Part shown: piece by piece, positions 6,302-6,876 of the stretch | Position numbering within the stretch: position 1 is the stretch's first letter | Layout of the letters: the number at the start of each line of letters is the position of its first letter | Source: an uncultured Oscillospiraceae bacterium | GTDB lineage: Bacteria > Bacillota > Clostridia > Oscillospirales > Ruminococcaceae | Length of the DNA stretch: 6,876 bases | Direction: 5' to 3' | NCBI GenBank assembly: GCA_934456315.1 | Contig: CAKSHG010000116.1 | Coordinates: 1-6,876 of the forward strand | The notes under the pieces: model-generated | Database searches by the model: none | The model's input: only the letters and a program-made list of their open reading frames with translations | Told to the model about the DNA's origin: nothing | Position numbers and translations under genes: made by a program

Positions 6302-6729
6302 TGCAGTGCTCCCCTCCTCTGCGCTTCCGCGATGAGCGCCGGCTGGATCTCCGGGTAGGTCCAGCGCTCCGGCAGTCCGTCCAGCAGTACTATCTCCTCT
6401 ATCTCGCTGTCAAGCGTACCGAAGCGGGTTATTTCGGCGCAGTAAAGCGCTCCGAAGCTTTCCCTCCCGGTGAAGTTCACGCGGTTTCGTCCGGTCACGG
6501 AGTAAATGCAGACGCGCTTCAGCGTGAATTCCTCCGCGCCGGTTTCCTCGCGTAGCTCACGTCCGGCTGTCTGCGCGATGGTTTCGCCCGGCTCGCGGTG
6601 ACCGCCCGGTATCTCCAGTGTGCTGCGATCCTTATGACGGCAGAACACCCACTTTCCCCCGCTCCGCGCAATTATCACAGCGAATTTCAGCTTCTCGTCG
6701 TCCGCAATGTTGTAGAATTTAACTTTCAA
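6298..6729 (-). CDS. NUDIX hydrolase
   Basis: NUDIX enzymes cleave diphosphate bonds in nucleotides or nucleotide derivatives using Mg2+. The 143 residues hold a perfect NUDIX box, G-x5-E-x7-REL-x-EE-x-GA, from G43 to A65, with the metal-binding RELREE at 57-62. It is preceded by KFAVIIARSGGKWVFCRH, the usual first strands. Length and layout resemble MutT/YtkD-like small members that act on (oxidised) nucleoside triphosphates, but the substrate cannot be read. The start is a TTG at 6729: CGGAGG lies five bases upstream and no in-frame ATG offers a full domain. It is the first gene of the NUDIX-asparaginase-YitT operon, overlapping the next gene by four bases. Confidence 0.93.
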   Translation of the reverse strand: MKVKFYNIADDEKLKFAVIIARSGGKWVFCRHKDRSTLEIPGGHREPGETIAQTAGRELREETGAEEFTLKRVCIYSVTGRNRVNFTGRESFGALYCAEITRFGTLDSEIEEIVLLDGLPERWTYPEIQPALIAEAQRRGALQ

Positions 6730-6734
6730 CGAAA

Positions 6735-6740
6735 CCTCCG
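6735..6740 (-). promoter_or_regulatory. Ribosome binding site fixing a TTG start
   Basis: CGGAGG on the minus strand lies five bases before the TTG at 6729. It is the main reason to accept the non-ATG start of the NUDIX gene. A small CCGA/TCGG stem (6736-6752) could partly cover it. Confidence 0.75.
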
Positions 6741-6755
6741 ATCACTTCGGTCAAC

Positions 6756-6785
6756 ATAATACATAAATCATGCGCAAATTGCCTC
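6756..6785 (-). promoter_or_regulatory. Possible weak promoter of the NUDIX-asparaginase operon
   Basis: A -10-like TATTAT is at 6761-6756. The best -35-like match upstream is TTGAGG, about 20 bases away, which is too far for a good promoter. The region is AT-rich and lies after a terminator-like hairpin, so some promoter is expected here, but this assignment is tentative. Confidence 0.3.
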
Positions 6786-6818
6786 AAATTACCATATAGT
6801 ATCTGCAAAAAAGCACTG

Positions 6819-6844
6819 AAAAACCGCGCACGGAGGAAGCGCAG
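6819..6844 (-). terminator. Terminator-like hairpin upstream of the NUDIX operon
   Basis: On the minus strand CTGCGC (6844-6839) pairs with GCGCGG (6829-6824) across a nine-base loop, followed by TTTTT (6823-6819). One pair is G·U in minus-strand RNA and would be a mismatch on the other strand. It probably ends a gene lying beyond the right edge, or acts as an attenuator, since its first arm has a second pairing partner upstream. Confidence 0.5.
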
Positions 6845-6876
6845 TTAATGCTAAACTACGCCATTCGCCGTTGAAT

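Noticed and set aside
6846..6876. The end of an upstream minus-strand gene
   Set aside because: Two frames reach TAG stops, at 6858-6856 and 6853-6851, but only six or seven codons are visible, so neither can be called.

Overview
The window looks like a chromosomal stretch from a low-to-moderate GC Gram-positive Clostridia member, probably Ruminococcus-like (Oscillospiraceae). The signs are AGGAGG-type ribosome binding sites, TTGACA/TATAAT-like promoters with 17-bp spacers, a lipoprotein-anchored binding protein with a Ser/Ala/Asp-rich linker, a YitT-family membrane protein and a type III glutamine synthetase. The genus is an inference from style, not proof. All genes lie on the minus strand, so transcription runs from high to low coordinates.

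Layout in transcription order. (1) Positions 6876-6730 are a leader with overlapping hairpins, one of them terminator-like, and a weak promoter candidate. (2) Positions 6729-4441 are a tight three-gene operon: a NUDIX hydrolase with a TTG start, a type I L-asparaginase joined by an ATGA overlap, and a YitT/DUF2179 membrane protein. It closes with a terminator at 4419-4390. (3) A strong promoter at 4376-4348 drives a polar amino-acid ABC importer: lipoprotein binding protein, permease, ATPase. A leaky-terminator-like hairpin lies between the first two genes. (4) Positions 1862-1539 are a regulatory intergenic region with operator-like inverted repeats, a near-consensus promoter, a long terminator-like hairpin inside the leader and a perfect Shine-Dalgarno. 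(5) Positions 1538-1 hold the first 512 codons of glnN, type III glutamine synthetase, whose C-terminal part runs off the left edge.

Together the genes make a nitrogen and amino-acid module. Asparaginase releases ammonium from asparagine, the ABC importer brings in a polar amino acid, and glutamine synthetase assimilates ammonium into glutamine. The NUDIX and YitT proteins have no obvious place in that scheme. The gene families are ordinary. The most interesting part is the control DNA in front of glnN: a cluster of TGCACAA half-sites, then a promoter, then an attenuator-like hairpin starting about 16 nt into the transcript. I see no CRISPR array, mobile element, tRNA, rRNA or defence system.
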